Positions 22,354-35,234 of a stretch of DNA of 64,000 nt are shown here, in pieces. The DNA is from Molanna angustata. Lineage: Eukaryota > Arthropoda > Insecta > Trichoptera > Molannidae. Made by a program: the position numbers and the translations under genes. The notes beneath the pieces were generated by a model. It was not told where the DNA came from. It ran no database searches and was given only the letters and a program-made list of their open reading frames with translations. Where the stretch lies: positions 8,984,666-9,048,665 of the forward strand of contig OY754987.1 in the NCBI GenBank assembly GCA_963576475.1, in the 5' to 3' direction. The stretch's first letter is position 1, and every line of letters begins with the position of its first letter.

Positions 22354-22805
22354 AGTGCATAGACTTAGAGCTGATTAGTTTTCCATAGACAAATTTTTAT
22401 TTTATTTTCTATGAATTCATAATTTACGTTGTTTTTTGTGTCCTCTCTGCAGCCCAAACTATAAGTCCGATTGACTTCATATTGATATCATATATGTAAA
22501 GTCCATAAACATAGAGCTGATAAGTTTTCTATAGATATTCGTTAATTTCTTCTCTATGATTTCATCTGTCCAAATTTTCAAAATGCTCTTGAGGTCTGGA
22601 AAATCGAGATTTTTGTATACTGTTTGAAATTTCGATACAACAAAATACACTCATCAAAAATGCATTCAAGGATTGTCAAAATTTAATATTGTGATATACA
22701 ATATTTTTTCGTGTTTCATATTATATTAGAAGGTAATTTAGTGTGCATATTTGTGCACATCCGTATGCCCAAGGTATACAAGGCCCTTAATTCACAATGC
22801 CAGTC
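22354..22805 (+). repeat. Satellite-progenitor repeat, plus-strand copy
   Basis: Carries GAGCTGATTAGTTTTCCATA, GTGTCCTCTCTGCAGCCC, CCGATTGACTTCATATTGAT and AAAATGCTCTTGAGG, as at 53170-53500. The end at 22738-22802 (GTGTGCATATTTGTGCACAT ... AAGGTATACAAGGCCC) matches the left end of the element at 25143 in reverse complement. Confidence 0.85.
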
Positions 22806-23552
22806 ACGATTTCTTATTCTTCTTGGTATATACACGATTCCACAGCTAAAGGAGCATATCATCATTAATAATTCAGAAAACTCCTGAAACATCCACCCCT
22901 AATATATTAATTTCTTGTCGGCTGTCAATTAGGGGATGATTTAATGTACACGTTTTCCAAAATGTCTATAATAAATAACGTCTGGCTGCGAACGAGGAAC
23001 CATCGTCAATAAAACATCTATAATAACATGTTGTTTTCGAAGATAAATTTAATCTTTTACGGGTGTTTTTTCCTGAAATTAATATTTATCTTTGCGTCTT
23101 TGTTGCCAACTAATAACATTAACAGAAAATAAATACAAATAAAAGATATATTTTCTTACTGTCGTTTAATACTGAAATAAATATTTTTTTTCCCTACATA
23201 CCATCACGCCATGTCCCTAACTGGATAGTTAGAAGGTATCGAACGCAATACGCCTATATTTTTGTACACATTCAGACCCGTAGATTGTTTAAGTTTCTTT
23301 TTTCCTTCCTTCAAAATAAGGGCCGCTCCTTTCCCATCTATTCACTCCATATCTTACGCAACAACACAACAAACAACCTCAGGCAATTCATTTTTTTTTA
23401 TTTTTATTAAATTTACAAAACATATACTTACCTGGAACAACAATTCAAGATTCTGAGTTTAAAAGTTTTGTAGGTATATTTTTTACATATCCTTAAATTT
23501 TGGGCTCTTTGCATCAACACAGGACTAAGGTAAATACTGTCGATTCACCAGG
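22806..23552. other. Unassigned sequence with two short dispersed repeats
   Basis: 23200-23260 (ATCACGCCATGTCCCTAA...CGAACGCAATACGCC) belongs to a short repeat also at 46495 and 51185. 23445-23520 matches 4340-4415. No gene seen. Confidence 0.5.
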
Positions 23553-23757
23553 AATCAACAGAATCAAACAAATCGACAGTTGGACGAGTCAAATTAAATT
23601 GACTGATTGATCTATTATGAATCAACAGAATCAAACACATCGACAGTAGGACGAGTCAAATTAAATTGACTGATTAATCTATTATTATGAATCAACAGAA
23701 TCAAACAAATCGACAGTTGGGCGAGTCAAATTAAATTGACTGATTGATCTATCATAA
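23553..23757. repeat. 67-70-bp tandem repeat, 3 copies
   Basis: AATCAACAGAATCAAACA starts at 23553, 23620 and 23690, each followed by AATCGACAGT, GACGAGTCAAATTAAATTGA and CTGATTGATC. The middle copy carries an extra ATT. Non-coding. Confidence 0.95.
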
Positions 23758-25142
23758 TTGGCGTTATAAATAATAAACATTATTGTGTACAGCTGTTGTA
23801 TTTCCTAGCAAAATAATACACAGTTTAAATAAAAAAATAGAACAAAATAGGAACATAAAACGGTTGTATCATTAGTTAATCGATGTTCTTATTGCCATTG
23901 TCAGTTTCTTCCAACCATCAGAACAACAATACCAATCCGAAGAGAAAACAAGGTAAATAACTACTTGAATATTTCAAAATCATAACTTCGTTCAAGTGGA
24001 AAACAATGATTTATTGTTAATTTTTTTAGCTTGAAATTAACTGTGCAATGTGCGGATAATTAAGACAATATTTATATAACAGATGAAGTAAACGATATTG
24101 CTGAATTAACCAAATTAAACCACGTTCAATATTAATATTGGTTCACGAATGAACGAACAAAGGTAGGTATATATTATATCATCAAAACTGTATTGCAATC
24201 AGCAATTAAACTTTGCACATTGTTTAATAATATGTTATGTAAGATAAAGAGACCACGGAATAACTATTATAATAAGAAGGAAGAATTGTTTTACTTTGAT
24301 TCAATTGTGGCTGAGTAACGGAGAAGAAATGAGGAAGTATTGTGACAAAAACACAAGGGTTTTCTATGCATGTGAGCAAGACTTTTCCAACATGTACGTA
24401 TTGGTTTTGTCGTTTTGATGTTTTTTTCAATTCCGATTCGTCCTTCTCTCTGTCGTTCTTTCTTCATTCATGTCTGAGAATGATGGCTGAAGTCAATCAC
24501 TCTTTGTGTGGCTAATCTGTTCTGGGCAGAACGTAGGACACCAGTCACTGAAGATCCAATGCAGAGTTAAAAAGATCACTTTATCGAGTCGGCGAGCACC
24601 AAGAGATCTTCGTATCTCTACGCTGCCCATCATTGCCTTGAAAGGCTATCTTACTTTCTGATCGTTTAGCAATTTGTCTGCGCGAGCCAATCCAAGAATT
24701 CATAATAATATTTATGAATATTTGAATATTTGTAAATACTAACATGAACATTGTACAAGTACAAAGATTTAAATTATTACATTTTATTTAAATAAGTACT
24801 GTCCCAATATTCAAGATTCAAGTTCTGACAACTTTTGACATATCTTACAATGCAGCGCTCGTCAGACAATTAGACAATTTATTCGTTCCGTGGCGCAGTC
24901 CCGTAGGAATATGTACGTATATCCTTCAAGAGTACGTATTGAATAGTTATTGGGTCGTATTATTGCAAACAGTGCGGTTAACTTGCTAACCAAACTTTAT
25001 AATTGATTCAACTGTGGGGTAATCAAGCCAAGTTTGCCAGATTGGTACCTCCGTGTATGCAGATTTGCATCTCAAGACGTGGCTAGACAGGTAGGAATTT
25101 ACCTTTAGACTTTCATATTGTGAAACTTGTATTAATTTACTT
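23758..25142. other. Unassigned sequence
   Basis: No gene recognised. On the minus strand 24640-24560 a short frame reads MMGSVEIRRSLGARRLDKVI, possibly a LINE scrap, too short to assign. Confidence 0.4.
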
Positions 25143-25414
25143 TAAGGTCCTTGTACATATACCTTGGGTATACTGATGCACGTAAATATGCACACTAAAT
25201 TATCTTTTGATGTATGAAACACGAAAAATAGTGTATATCACTTAAACTATGATAATATGCAATATTTTTTCGTGAAGAAAAATAAAGAGGTTTTCTCAAC
25301 TCAATAAGAAAGTAAAATTTAGAGGATACTAAAATTTGCCATTCTAATTTATTAAGAGGATGCACACTAGTATACGCACCCACTCCCAGGTGCCAGACTT
25401 ACCTTTTTCATACC
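25143..25414. mobile_element. Small TIR element of the same family as 52902-63118
   Basis: The right end (GGTGCCAGACTTACCTTTTT CATACC) is the reverse complement of the left terminus at 52902 (GGTATGAAAAAGGTAAGTCT). The left half (CTTGTACATATACCTTGGGT, then ATGCACACTAAATTA) mirrors 22690-22802. No coding; a ~270-bp internally deleted derivative. Confidence 0.7.
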
Positions 25415-25425
25415 TATATTAAAAT

Positions 25426-25609
25426 AAAATACAAAAAAAAACAGCCAGTAAAAAATGATCTCCCAGACTATGGTCCGAATGCAGAGTCCAACCTAAATAC
25501 TAAATTCTAAATACTAACCATGTTTTCATTGCACAGTCGCTCACTTATGTAAGTTAGGAGATAACGTGGCTTCCTAACTGGAGGATGCTACCAAGTTTTT
25601 GTATGAAAA
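25426..25609. repeat. Short dispersed repeat, inverted partner at 27530
   Basis: 25475-25525 (GAATGCAGAGTCCAACCTAA, ATACTAACC) resembles the reverse complement of 27540-27595 (GAGTTAGTATTTAGGTACCT). Diverged; unclassified. Confidence 0.45.
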
Positions 25610-25769
25610 TTGCATTGCAGAGAAATATCTAAATACTTAGCGCATGTGCGTTGGCGTGAACAAACATTTGCGAACTGTCAAAAAGTAAGATTGATCGCGA
25701 GGAACCTTACGAGTGGTTTTATAATAAAATACAAGATGTTTTCGATGGATGATGATTTTAGCGACTTCG

Positions 25770-26450
25770 TCGATCAATTTATCAGTAAGAAGCCATTCAG
25801 GTATAGCTCTGAAAACCTTTTTAAATCTTTCAAAGTACTAGATGTCAACTTTATACAAGATCAATTTTATATTTATTTTTTAAAAACAATTCAAATTTCA
25901 CAAAGGTTAATGCAAGGGACACTAGGAGTAAAACTTCGGGTAGCTATCGAGTTCCGAAAATGAATACTAAATTTGGACAAAGATTTTTTTATTATATTGC
26001 TCCACGTTTATTTAACAAACTGCCATCGGCACTTAAAGTGTTAAAAACATTCAAAATGTTAGGAACAAAGTGGCTACTCGAAGTAGGTAGACTCCAAAAT
26101 GAAAAGAATGTTTCAACAATAATAATTTGATTTCTTTCGGTTTCTTCCACTTAATGTATGTTTTGGCTGTCATCTTTTTTTTGTGAACTTTTTACTGTGT
26201 AGGTTGATATGTAAATAATATTTTTTTTATTGTTAAGGTTGATTTATGTGTATTTTTTATTGTTTATATTTTTTCTATACCTAATATGTATGTGTTATAT
26301 TTTTTGCATTGTAAAATGTACGAAATTTACAAACTTAACTGATAATTGCTTCGGAACATACTCTGTCTAGTGAAGCAGTAATCTTTAATATATTTTGTTT
26401 TTTAATATTGTGCTACAATATATAAAGTAATATATAAATTAAGTAAAGTA
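25770..26450 (+). pseudogene. CR1-like LINE RT C-terminus and 3' UTR
   Basis: In one frame KKPFRYSSENLFKSFKVLDV (around 25788), then after a frameshift TKFGQRFFYYIAPRLFNKLP and LKTFKMLGTKWL up to TAA at about 26128. The motifs KP.R(Y/F)....LF..F.VL, FGQ(R)FF.Y.AP.L(F/Y)N.LP and F.....KWL are characteristic of the post-RT tail of CR1/Zenon-like LINEs. A 3' UTR of ~320 bp follows. Confidence 0.75.
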
Positions 26451-26639
26451 TTTGGTAGTTTTGTCAAATCAAACACGAAACAGATTAATCAACGATCTAT
26501 ACGAGATGCCGAAAATTCGATAATTCGAAGAATTTCATAAAAATCGTGACATCGAACTGTCAGTGTGAGCTTGGTTACATGTGTTTGTGTTGTTATAACA
26601 CTTACTACTTTTACTTTTCGTGTGGCTCTGGTACTTGTA

Positions 26640-26890
26640 TCCTCCTCATATGGTATCCTCCTCACCCATATGGGCAGCGTCTAAGGTTTAGAGCCTTGGA
26701 TCATGTTCTGTCAACCATTCCACCACCTCCGGTCTCGCCTCGTGAATATCCTAGAGGGTGCCGCTAAATTTTATGAGCTGGTAGTCTTGCACCATGTGCT
26801 TTACTGTCTGTTCAGCTCCACATTCACAGGGGGGGGGGGTGCTGAACCTTCTCGAGGTCCCTCCTGTGAGAAACGCTTTGAAAAGAAAAG
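26640..26890 (-). pseudogene. LINE ORF2 terminal remnant, minus strand
   Basis: The minus strand reads CECGAEQTVKHMVQDYQLIK, then after a break DIHEARPEVVEWLTEHDPRL. This is the C.CG..QT..H(I/M)...C... (A)..W(L/I)...D..L ending of R1/I-like LINE ORF2. An in-frame stop is present. A run of nine G lies at 26830. Confidence 0.65.
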
Positions 26891-26962
26891 AAATAAATAC
26901 GAAATTGAAATAAAAAAGAGAATATATTGAAAGTATGCGTGAAACGAATCAACACCATCCCG

Positions 26963-27025
26963 GCGGTCGTCGTTCGACGACGTCGACGTTTAAGGTGCGG
27001 TCGAACGTCGTCGAACGACGACCGC
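26963..27025. repeat. GC-rich perfect 21-bp hairpin
   Basis: GCGGTCGTCGTTCGACGACG at 26963 pairs over 21 bp with its reverse complement ending at 27025, with a 21-nt loop. CpG-dense in an otherwise AT-rich region, directly upstream of a MITE. Confidence 0.9.
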
Positions 27026-27034
27026 AATAGTGGT

Positions 27035-27165
27035 ATAGTTGTCGCCAAATAACTTAACTCTTAGCCAAGAAGGGAGACGATTTGCACGTAAACCAACGAA
27101 GCAAAAAGACACAAATTTGCGCTCTGCGCACACGGAAGCTCGTTCAAGATGTTTGGCAAAATTAT
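27035..27165. mobile_element. ~130-bp MITE, copy 1 of 3
   Basis: Termini TATAGTTGTCGCCAAATAAC and GATGTTTGGCAAAATTAT form an imperfect ~25-bp inverted repeat. The core AAACCAACGAAGCAAAAAGA, CACAAATTTGCGCTCTGCGC and GGAAGCTCGTTCAAG is almost identical in copies at 39808 and 48005. Confidence 0.88.
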
Positions 27166-27312
27166 GTAAATTGTTATGACACAAACACATTTTAAGCGTC
27201 AGTCTAAACCCATAGAAAACTATCTAGATCTATTTTCTTCATACGAAATAATATGAAATACTACGACATCGACCAAGTTGCCGTAGTATTTTTATTGACA
27301 AAAATTTTTTAA

Positions 27313-27450
27313 CATCTCAATAGAGACGAAGTTGGGATATTGTAGAAGAACCAGGAACTTGAGGAGCCTACAGGCCTTACGACCTGTCATCGGCTGGTTT
27401 ACGTGATCACTTTATGCGCTTGCGCAACGTTCACCAATTATGTCTTCTTA
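27313..27450 (+). repeat. Diverged piece of the 540-bp repeat
   Basis: Shares CTTACGACCTGTCATCGGCT, GGTTTACGTGATCACTTTAT and GCGCTTGCGCAACGTTCACC with unit positions ~361-495, with small indels. It shows that the unit in the 1-1764 array is derived from a dispersed element. Confidence 0.92.
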
Positions 27451-28229
27451 TGCAATTAAAAAAGAATATTCGATTTGCCGTAGTATTTAGTTAGTGGTGT
27501 CTCTGCGACACAATTTCTAAACTTAAAAATACTATAAATACTCCAGTGAGGTTAGGAGTTAGTATTTAGGTACCTAGGACTCTGTATTCGGGTCTATAAC
27601 ATCAATTCTCCATCTTATTTTATACATGAAGTACCTTTGCATACATAGAACATCCGTCATATCAATAATAAAATTGATTATAATTCACTTGCAGCCATAC
27701 ATGCAAACTGTATTGGTTCTAGTAAAATAATAATAATGTTGCACCGCCAACTTGCACTTAACTAAGCATCGCATCGTCTGCCAAGTTTACCAACTTAATG
27801 AAATATCAAACTTCATAACATCAATCTTGGTATTTTGCAAATAAACTGAACATTTCATAGCTCTCATAGCTATACAATACAATGGAAAATGGCGGAGGGC
27901 TATTATGATTCAGAAATTGTTAAACAAATATTTTATATATACAATTATTCTGTACATGTGTATGTCACTGAACTTTTCCTAAACGGCTTATGGGGAGATG
28001 GTTATTAAATTATTATATTGATTATGATTAATTAGTTTTAAAGATAATTTATAAGAATGATTATTTGCGTGTTCAAAAGGTTTTGTTAAAAGCTCATCTC
28101 TCTATATTAGATATATGTATGTACTAGAGACAATTGGAGGCAACTGATAATTCATAAAATAAAAGATGGTACTCACTCTGACAATTGTATTTATTTAACT
28201 GACGGTTTTACATTATAGGTTTTTTTTAT
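27451..28229. other. Unassigned sequence
   Basis: Apart from the small inverted repeat at 27540-27595, no feature. Confidence 0.45.
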
Positions 28230-28876
28230 ATTCAATTTGACACATAAAAAGAATGTAGAGGAGAACTGCTCTAATGAATGTAACGAGTGTGATTTATTAT
28301 CTAGAGCGCACAGCATAAAATATTTAGGAATCCACATTGACACCCAATTAAAATGGGGTAAACAAATAGATAATTTGACGAAAAGACTTAGAAACCAAAT
28401 GTTTATATACAGAAGATTGGTGGATTTTGTTGATCTGAACACTGTTCGTATGGTCTATTATAGTTTAACTCAGTCTCTACTCACATATGATAATGATTGC
28501 CTGGGGAGGAGCCTATGACAGTCATATACTTTCATTGGGGAGGCTCCAGAAGAAAATTATTAAATTAATATATAAAAAACCTCTAAGGTTCCCTAGTGAT
28601 GAATTGTTCCAACTGAGTGGATTGAGTGACTTACGTAGGCTTTATATATTGCAGTGTACTAAATTTGTCAAACAGAAACCACAAGCTTTTGTGCAGGCGT
28701 CATATAATGATTGCAGAGTTAGCGCGAGGCTGGGAAACCAATTTAGACCTCCCATCTGCAATACTAGATTTTTTCAACGATTTTCACCCTTCGAAGCAAC
28801 ATAAAAGCTACCTAACCTTTCTGAAGCATTTTAAGCTATGGCTTAAAACAGCTAACCCAAATGATTATCTATTGTA
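28230..28876 (+). pseudogene. CR1-like LINE RT C-terminus, frameshifted
   Basis: Reads SIKYLGIHIDTQLKWGKQID, then LRNQMFIYRRLVDFVDLNTV. After a frameshift near 28490 comes AWGGAYDSHILSLGRLQKKI and KKPLRFPSDELFQLSGLSDL. A second shift near 28700 gives LDLPSAILDFFNDFHP and LTFLKHFKLWLKTANPNDYL to TAA at 28875. The copy is 5'-truncated just after the catalytic domain. Its 3' UTR begins at 28877 and contains the 139-bp array; the true 3' end is at 35364. Confidence 0.88.
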
Positions 28877-29263
28877 ATTTTTTATTCTTTGTTTTATGCA
28901 GTATTTGTGGTGTTGCAACCTGTTTGTATCTTTTAGTATTTATTATTTTTGTTTTACTTTATTTATTCTGTTGCATTTTTTTTAATGTGTAAATATCTAC
29001 ATAATGAGTATGTATATAAAAATGTATAAAGGCAACAAAGAAACGAACCACAGTTATAGAATTGGTGTCGGCTAGCATTTAGTTAAATAGCGCGACATGT
29101 TTTGTGTTTTTTGTGGATATTATGTACCTACTTAAACATACAACATTTTAAAGAGTATGTTTTTTTTATTTTTAATCTTTATTTTTAATTTCTGGTATTG
29201 TCTATTTTATGTTTTATTAAAAGTTAATTAACTATGCACTGTAGATTGTAGATATACCTCATT

Positions 29264-32200
29264 TTTTATCATTTTGTAATACCCACAAACAGGCGTTGCC
29301 TGGTGGGATTTCTCTTGTTTATATTATATTGTCTAATTATCATGTCATATTCTGTAAGTTTTTATAAGTTATATATTTCTGTAAACTCCTTTATGTTATT
29401 ATTTTTATCATTTTGTAATACCCACAAACAGGCGTTGCCTGGTGGGATTTCTCTTGTTTATATTATATTGTCTAATTATCATGTCATATTCTGTAAGTTT
29501 TTATAAGTTATATATTTCTGTAAACTCCTTTATGTTATTATTTTTATCATTTTGTAATACCCACAAACAGGCGTTGCCTGGTGGGATTTCTCTTGTTTAT
29601 ATTATATTGTCTAATTATCATGTCATATTCTGTAAGTTTTTATAAGTTATATATTTCTGTAAACTCCTTTATGTTATTATTTTTATCATTTTGTAATACC
29701 CACAAACAGGCGTTGCCTGGTGGGATTTCTCTTGTTTATATTATATTGTCTAATTATCATGTCATATTCTGTAAGTTTTTATAAGTTATATATTTCTGTA
29801 AACTCCTTTATGTTATTATTTTTATCATTTTGTAATACCCACAAACAGGCGTTGCCTGGTGGGATTTCTCTTGTTTATATTATATTGTCTAATTATCATG
29901 TCATATTCTGTAAGTTTTTATAAGTTGTATATTTCTGTAAACTCCTTTATGTTATTATTTTTATCATTTTGTAATACCCACAAACAGGCGTTGCCTGGTG
30001 GGATTTCTCTTGTTTATATTATATTGTCTAATTATCATGTCATATTATGTAAGTTTTTATAAGTTATATATTTCTGTAAACTCCTTCATGTTATTATTTT
30101 TATCATTTTGTAATACCCACAAACAGGCGTTGCCTGGTGGGATTTCTCTTGTTTATATTATATTGTCTAATTATCATGTCATATTATGTAAGTTTTTATA
30201 AGTTATATATTTCTGTAAACTCCTTTATGTTATTATTTTTATCATTTTGTAATACCCACAAACAGGCGTTGCCTGGTGGGATTTCTCTTGTTTATATTAT
30301 ATTGTCTAATTATCATGTCATATTATGTAAGTTTTTATAAGTTATATATTTCTGTAAACTCCTTTATGTTATTATTTTTATCATTTTGTAATACCCACAA
30401 ACAGGCGTTGCCTGGTGGGATTTCTCTTGTTTATATTATATTGTCTAATTATCATGTCATATTATGTAAGTTTTTATAAGTTATATATTTCTGTAAACTC
30501 CTTCATGTTATTATTTTTATCATTTTGTAATACCCACAAACAGGCGTTGCCTGGTGGGATTTCTCTTGTTTATATTATATTGTCTAATTATCATGTCATA
30601 TTATGTAAGTTTTTATAAGTTATATATTTCTGTAAACTCCTTTATGTTATTATTTTTATCATTTTGTAATACCCACAAACAGGCGTTGCCTGGTGGGATT
30701 TCTCTTGTTTATATTATATTGTCTAATTATCATGTCATATTATGTAAGTTTTTATAAGTTATATATTTCTGTAAACTCCTTTATGTTATTATTTTTATCA
30801 TTTTGTAATACCCACAAACAGGCGTTGCCTGGTGGGATTTCTCTTGTTTATATTATATTGTCTAATTATCATGTCATATTATGTAAGTTTTTATAAGTTA
30901 TATATTTCTGTAAACTCCTTCATGTTATTATTTTTATCATTTTGTAATACCCACAAACAGGCGTTGCCTGGTGGGATTTCTCTTGTTTATATTATATTGT
31001 CTAATTATCATGTCATATTATGTAAGTTTTTATAAGTTATATATTTCTGTAAACTCCTTTATGTTATTATTTTTATCATTTTGTAATACCCACAAACAGG
31101 CGTTGCCTGGTGGGATTTCTCTTGTTTATATTATATTGTCTAATTATCATGTCATATTATGTAAGTTTTTATAAGTTATATATTTCTGTAAACTCCTTCA
31201 TGTTATTATTTTTATCATTTTGTAATACCCACAAACAGGCGTTGCCTGGTGGGATTTCTCTTGTTTATATTATATTGTCTAATTATCATGTCATATTATG
31301 TAAGTTTTTATAAGTTATATATTTCTGTAAACTCCTTTATGTTATTATTTTTATCGTTTTGTAATACCCACAAACAGGCGTTGCCTGGTGGGATTTCTCT
31401 TGTTTATATTATATTGTCTAATTATCATGTCATATTATGTAAGTTTTTATAAGTTATATATTTCTGTAAACTCCTTTATGTTATTATTTTTATCATTTTG
31501 TAATACCCACAAACAGGCGTTGCCTGGTGGGATTTCTCTTGTTTATATTATATTGTCTAATTATCATGTCATATTATGTAAGTTTTTATAAGTTATATAT
31601 TTCTGTAAACTCCTTCATGTTATTATTTTTATCATTTTGTAATACCCACAAACAGGCGTTGCCTGGTGGGATTTCTCTTGTTTATATTATATTGTCTAAT
31701 TATCATGTCATATTATGTAAGTTTTTATAAGTTATATATTTCTGTAAACTCCTTTATGTTATTATTTTTATCATTTTGTAATACCCACAAACAGGCGTTG
31801 CCTGGTGGGATTTCTCTTGTTTATATTATATTGTCTAATTATCATGTCATATTATGTAAGTTTTTATAAGTTATATATTTCTGTAAACTCCTTTATGTTA
31901 TTATTTTTATCATTTTGTAATACCCACAAACAGGCGTTGCCTGGTGGGATTTCTCTTGTTTATATTATATTGTCTAATTATCATGTCATATTATGTAAGT
32001 TTTTATAAGTTATATATTTCTGTAAACTCCTTCATGTTATTATTTTTATCATTTTGTAATACCCACAAACAGGCGTTGCCTGGTGGGATTTCTCTTGTTT
32101 ATATTATATTGTCTAATTATCATGTCATATTATGTAAGTTTTTATAAGTTATATATTTCTGTAAACTCCTTTATGTTATTATTTTTATCATTTTGTAATA

Positions 32201-34620
32201 CCCACAAACAGGCGTTGCCTGGTGGGATTTCTCTTGTTTATATTATATTGTCTAATTATCATGTCATATTATGTAAGTTTTTATAAGTTATATATTTCTG
32301 TAAACTCCTTTATGTTATTATTTTTATCATTTTGTAATACCCACAAACAGGCGTTGCCTGGTGGGATTTCTCTTGTTTATATTATATTGTCTAATTATCA
32401 TGTCATATTATGTAAGTTTTTATAAGTTATATATTTCTGTAAACTCCTTTATGTTATTATTTTTATCATTTTGTAATACCCACAAACAGGCGTTGCCTGG
32501 TGGGATTTCTCTTGTTTATATTATATTGTCTAATTATCATGTCATATTATGTAAGTTTTTATAAGTTATATATTTCTGTAAACTCCTTTATGTTATTATT
32601 TTTATCATTTTGTAATACCCACAAACAGGCGTTGCCTGGTGGGATTTCTCTTGTTTATATTATATTGTCTAATTATCATGTCATATTATGTAAGTTTTTA
32701 TAAGTTATATATTTCTGTAAACTCCTTTATGTTATTATTTTTATCATTTTGTAATACCCACAAACAGGCGTTGCCTGGTGGGATTTCTCTTGTTTATATT
32801 ATATTGTCTAATTATCATGTCATATTATGTAAGTTTTTATAAGTTATATATTTCTGTAAACTCCTTTATGTTATTATTTTTATCATTTTGTAATACCCAC
32901 AAACAGGCGTTGCCTGGTGGGATTTCTCTTGTTTATATTATATTGTCTAATTATCATGTCATATTATGTAAGTTTTTATAAGTTATATATTTCTGTAAAC
33001 TCCTTCATGTTATTATTTTTATCATTTTGTAATACCCACAAACAGGCGTTGCCTGGTGGGATTTCTCTTGTTTATATTATATTGTCTAATTATCATGTCA
33101 TATTATGTAAGTTTTTATAAGTTATATATTTCTGTAAACTCCTTTATGTTATTATTTTTATCATTTTGTAATACCCACAAACAGGCGTTGCCTGGTGGGA
33201 TTTCTCTTGTTTATATTATATTGTCTAATTATCATGTCATATTATGTAAGTTTTTATAAGTTATATATTTCTGTAAACTCCTTTATGTTATTATTTTTAT
33301 CATTTTGTAATACCCACAAACAGGCGTTGCCTGGTGGGATTTCTCTTGTTTATATTATATTGTCTAATTATCATGTCATATTATGTAAGTTTTTATAAGT
33401 TATATATTTCTGTAAACTCCTTCATGTTATTATTTTTATCATTTTGTAATACCCACAAACAGGCGTTGCCTGGTGGGATTTCTCTTGTTTATATTATATT
33501 GTCTAATTATCATGTCATATTATGTAAGTTTTTATAAGTTATATATTTCTGTAAACTCCTTTATGTTATTATTTTTATCATTTTGTAATACCCACAAACA
33601 GGCGTTGCCTGGTGGGATTTCTCTTGTTTATATTATATTGTCTAATTATCATGTCATATTATGTAAGTTTTTATAAGTTATATATTTCTGTAAACTCCTT
33701 CATGTTATTATTTTTATCATTTTGTAATACCCACAAACAGGCGTTGCCTGGTGGGATTTCTCTTGTTTATATTATATTGTCTAATTATCATGTCATATTA
33801 TGTAAGTTTTTATAAGTTATATATTTCTGTAAACTCCTTTATGTTATTATTTTTATCATTTTGTAATACCCACAAACAGGCGTTGCCTGGTGGGATTTCT
33901 CTTGTTTATATTATATTGTCTAATTATCATGTCATATTATGTAAGTTTTTATAAGTTATATATTTCTGTAAACTCCTTTATGTTATTATTTTTATCATTT
34001 TGTAATACCCACAAACAGGCGTTGCCTGGTGGGATTTCTCTTGTTTATATTATATTGTCTAATTATCATGTCATATTATGTAAGTTTTTATAAGTTATAT
34101 ATTTCTGTAAACTCCTTCATGTTATTATTTTTATCATTTTGTAATACCCACAAACAGGCGTTGCCTGGTGGGATTTCTCTTGTTTATATTATATTGTCTA
34201 ATTATCATGTCATATTATGTAAGTTTTTATAAGTTATATATTTCTGTAAACTCCTTTATGTTATTATTTTTATCATTTTGTAATACCCACAAACAGGCGT
34301 TGCCTGGTGGGATTTCTCTTGTTTATATTATATTGTCTAATTATCATGTCATATTATGTAAGTTTTTATAAGTTATATATTTCTGTAAACTCCTTTATGT
34401 TATTATTTTTATCATTTTGTAATACCCACAAACAGGCGTTGCCTGGTGGGATTTCTCTTGTTTATATTATATTGTCTAATTATCATGTCATATTATGTAA
34501 GTTTTTATAAGTTATATATTTCTGTAAACTCCTTTATGTTATTATTTTTATCATTTTGTAATACCCACAAACAGGCGTTGCCTGGTGGGATTTCTCTTGT
34601 TTATATTATATTTTCTAATT
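29264..34620 (+). repeat. 139-bp satellite array inside a LINE 3' UTR, ~38.5 copies
   Basis: Exact 139-bp period from 29264 to 34620. Monomers hold CCCACAAACAGGCGTTGCCT, with a CAGGC/GCCTG hairpin, and end TTATTTTTATCATTTTGTAA. Copies are nearly identical. The first five carry CATATTCTGTAAG and later ones CATATTATGTAAG, with a TTTATG/TTCATG variant distributed in blocks. The flanking LINE 3' UTR continues after the array at 35235 with the homologous TTATATTATGTAAGTTTTTA. The 67-codon frame in each unit spans two monomers and is not a gene. Confidence 0.97.
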
Positions 34621-34625
34621 ATCAT

Positions 34626-34813
34626 TTATTTATTTATTATTTATTTTTTTATTTTTTTTATAAATAGTCAACAGCTGTATAATTTTTTTTATATAAAACA
34701 ATTACATATAAATTGAGCCAATTACAGACTATTATATATAAGTACTTCACATAGAACACGTACACGCATTCATAGAAAACATGTAAATATGAAAATATAA
34801 AATAACATAAGAG

Positions 34814-34850
<37 letters not shown>

Positions 34851-35234
34851 CTGCATGAATACAAAATAATGAAAATATAGCCACATCGTCACTGAAGGGG
34901 TCACATAAAAATCAATGTATTGTTAGTGGGTACCTACAACAGCACTGCATTTACGACCGTGCGATGATTCATTAAATTTCAACATTAATGTGCGGGTGAC
35001 CGATCTCCAGCAATGGGTAGTTTACAAAATAAAAAATAAAATCCAATATAAATTTAGTAGTATAAAGATATTTATCCAGTATAAAAGATATTTTGAAAAA
35101 TTAGTATAATATGGCGTGTGATTGTGTGTATGTGTGAGTGAGTGTGTGTGCATGTGTGAGTGTGAGAGGATTTATGTGTTATAGTAAGTTAGGGAGCCGT
35201 TAAGGGGTAATATAATACGTAAAGGATTTGTTTG
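34626..35234 (-). mobile_element. LINE 3' end inserted into the array's right edge, minus strand
   Basis: Begins TTTATTTATTTATTATTT (A-rich tail on minus) and contains 3' UTR-like sequence including a TG-rich stretch at 35110-35170. The host sequence CTAATTATCAT stops at 34625 and resumes ATCATGTTATATTATG at 35235, so ATCAT is duplicated. A related tail is at 42296-42610. Confidence 0.75.
34817..34849. repeat. (AT)n microsatellite
   Basis: About 16 uninterrupted AT units. Confidence 0.97.

Noticed and set aside
29264..34620. Regular spaced repeats resembling a CRISPR array
   Set aside because: There are no unique spacers; the whole 139-bp unit repeats, and the genome is eukaryotic.
29303..34667. 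About 38 identical 67-codon frames in the 139-bp array, looking like a peptide gene family
   Set aside because: The frames arise from the repeat itself, each overlaps the next monomer, none has an independent start context, and the sequence is LINE 3' UTR.
34817..34849. Replication-origin-like AT tract
   Set aside because: Simple (AT)n microsatellite; nothing further supports an origin.
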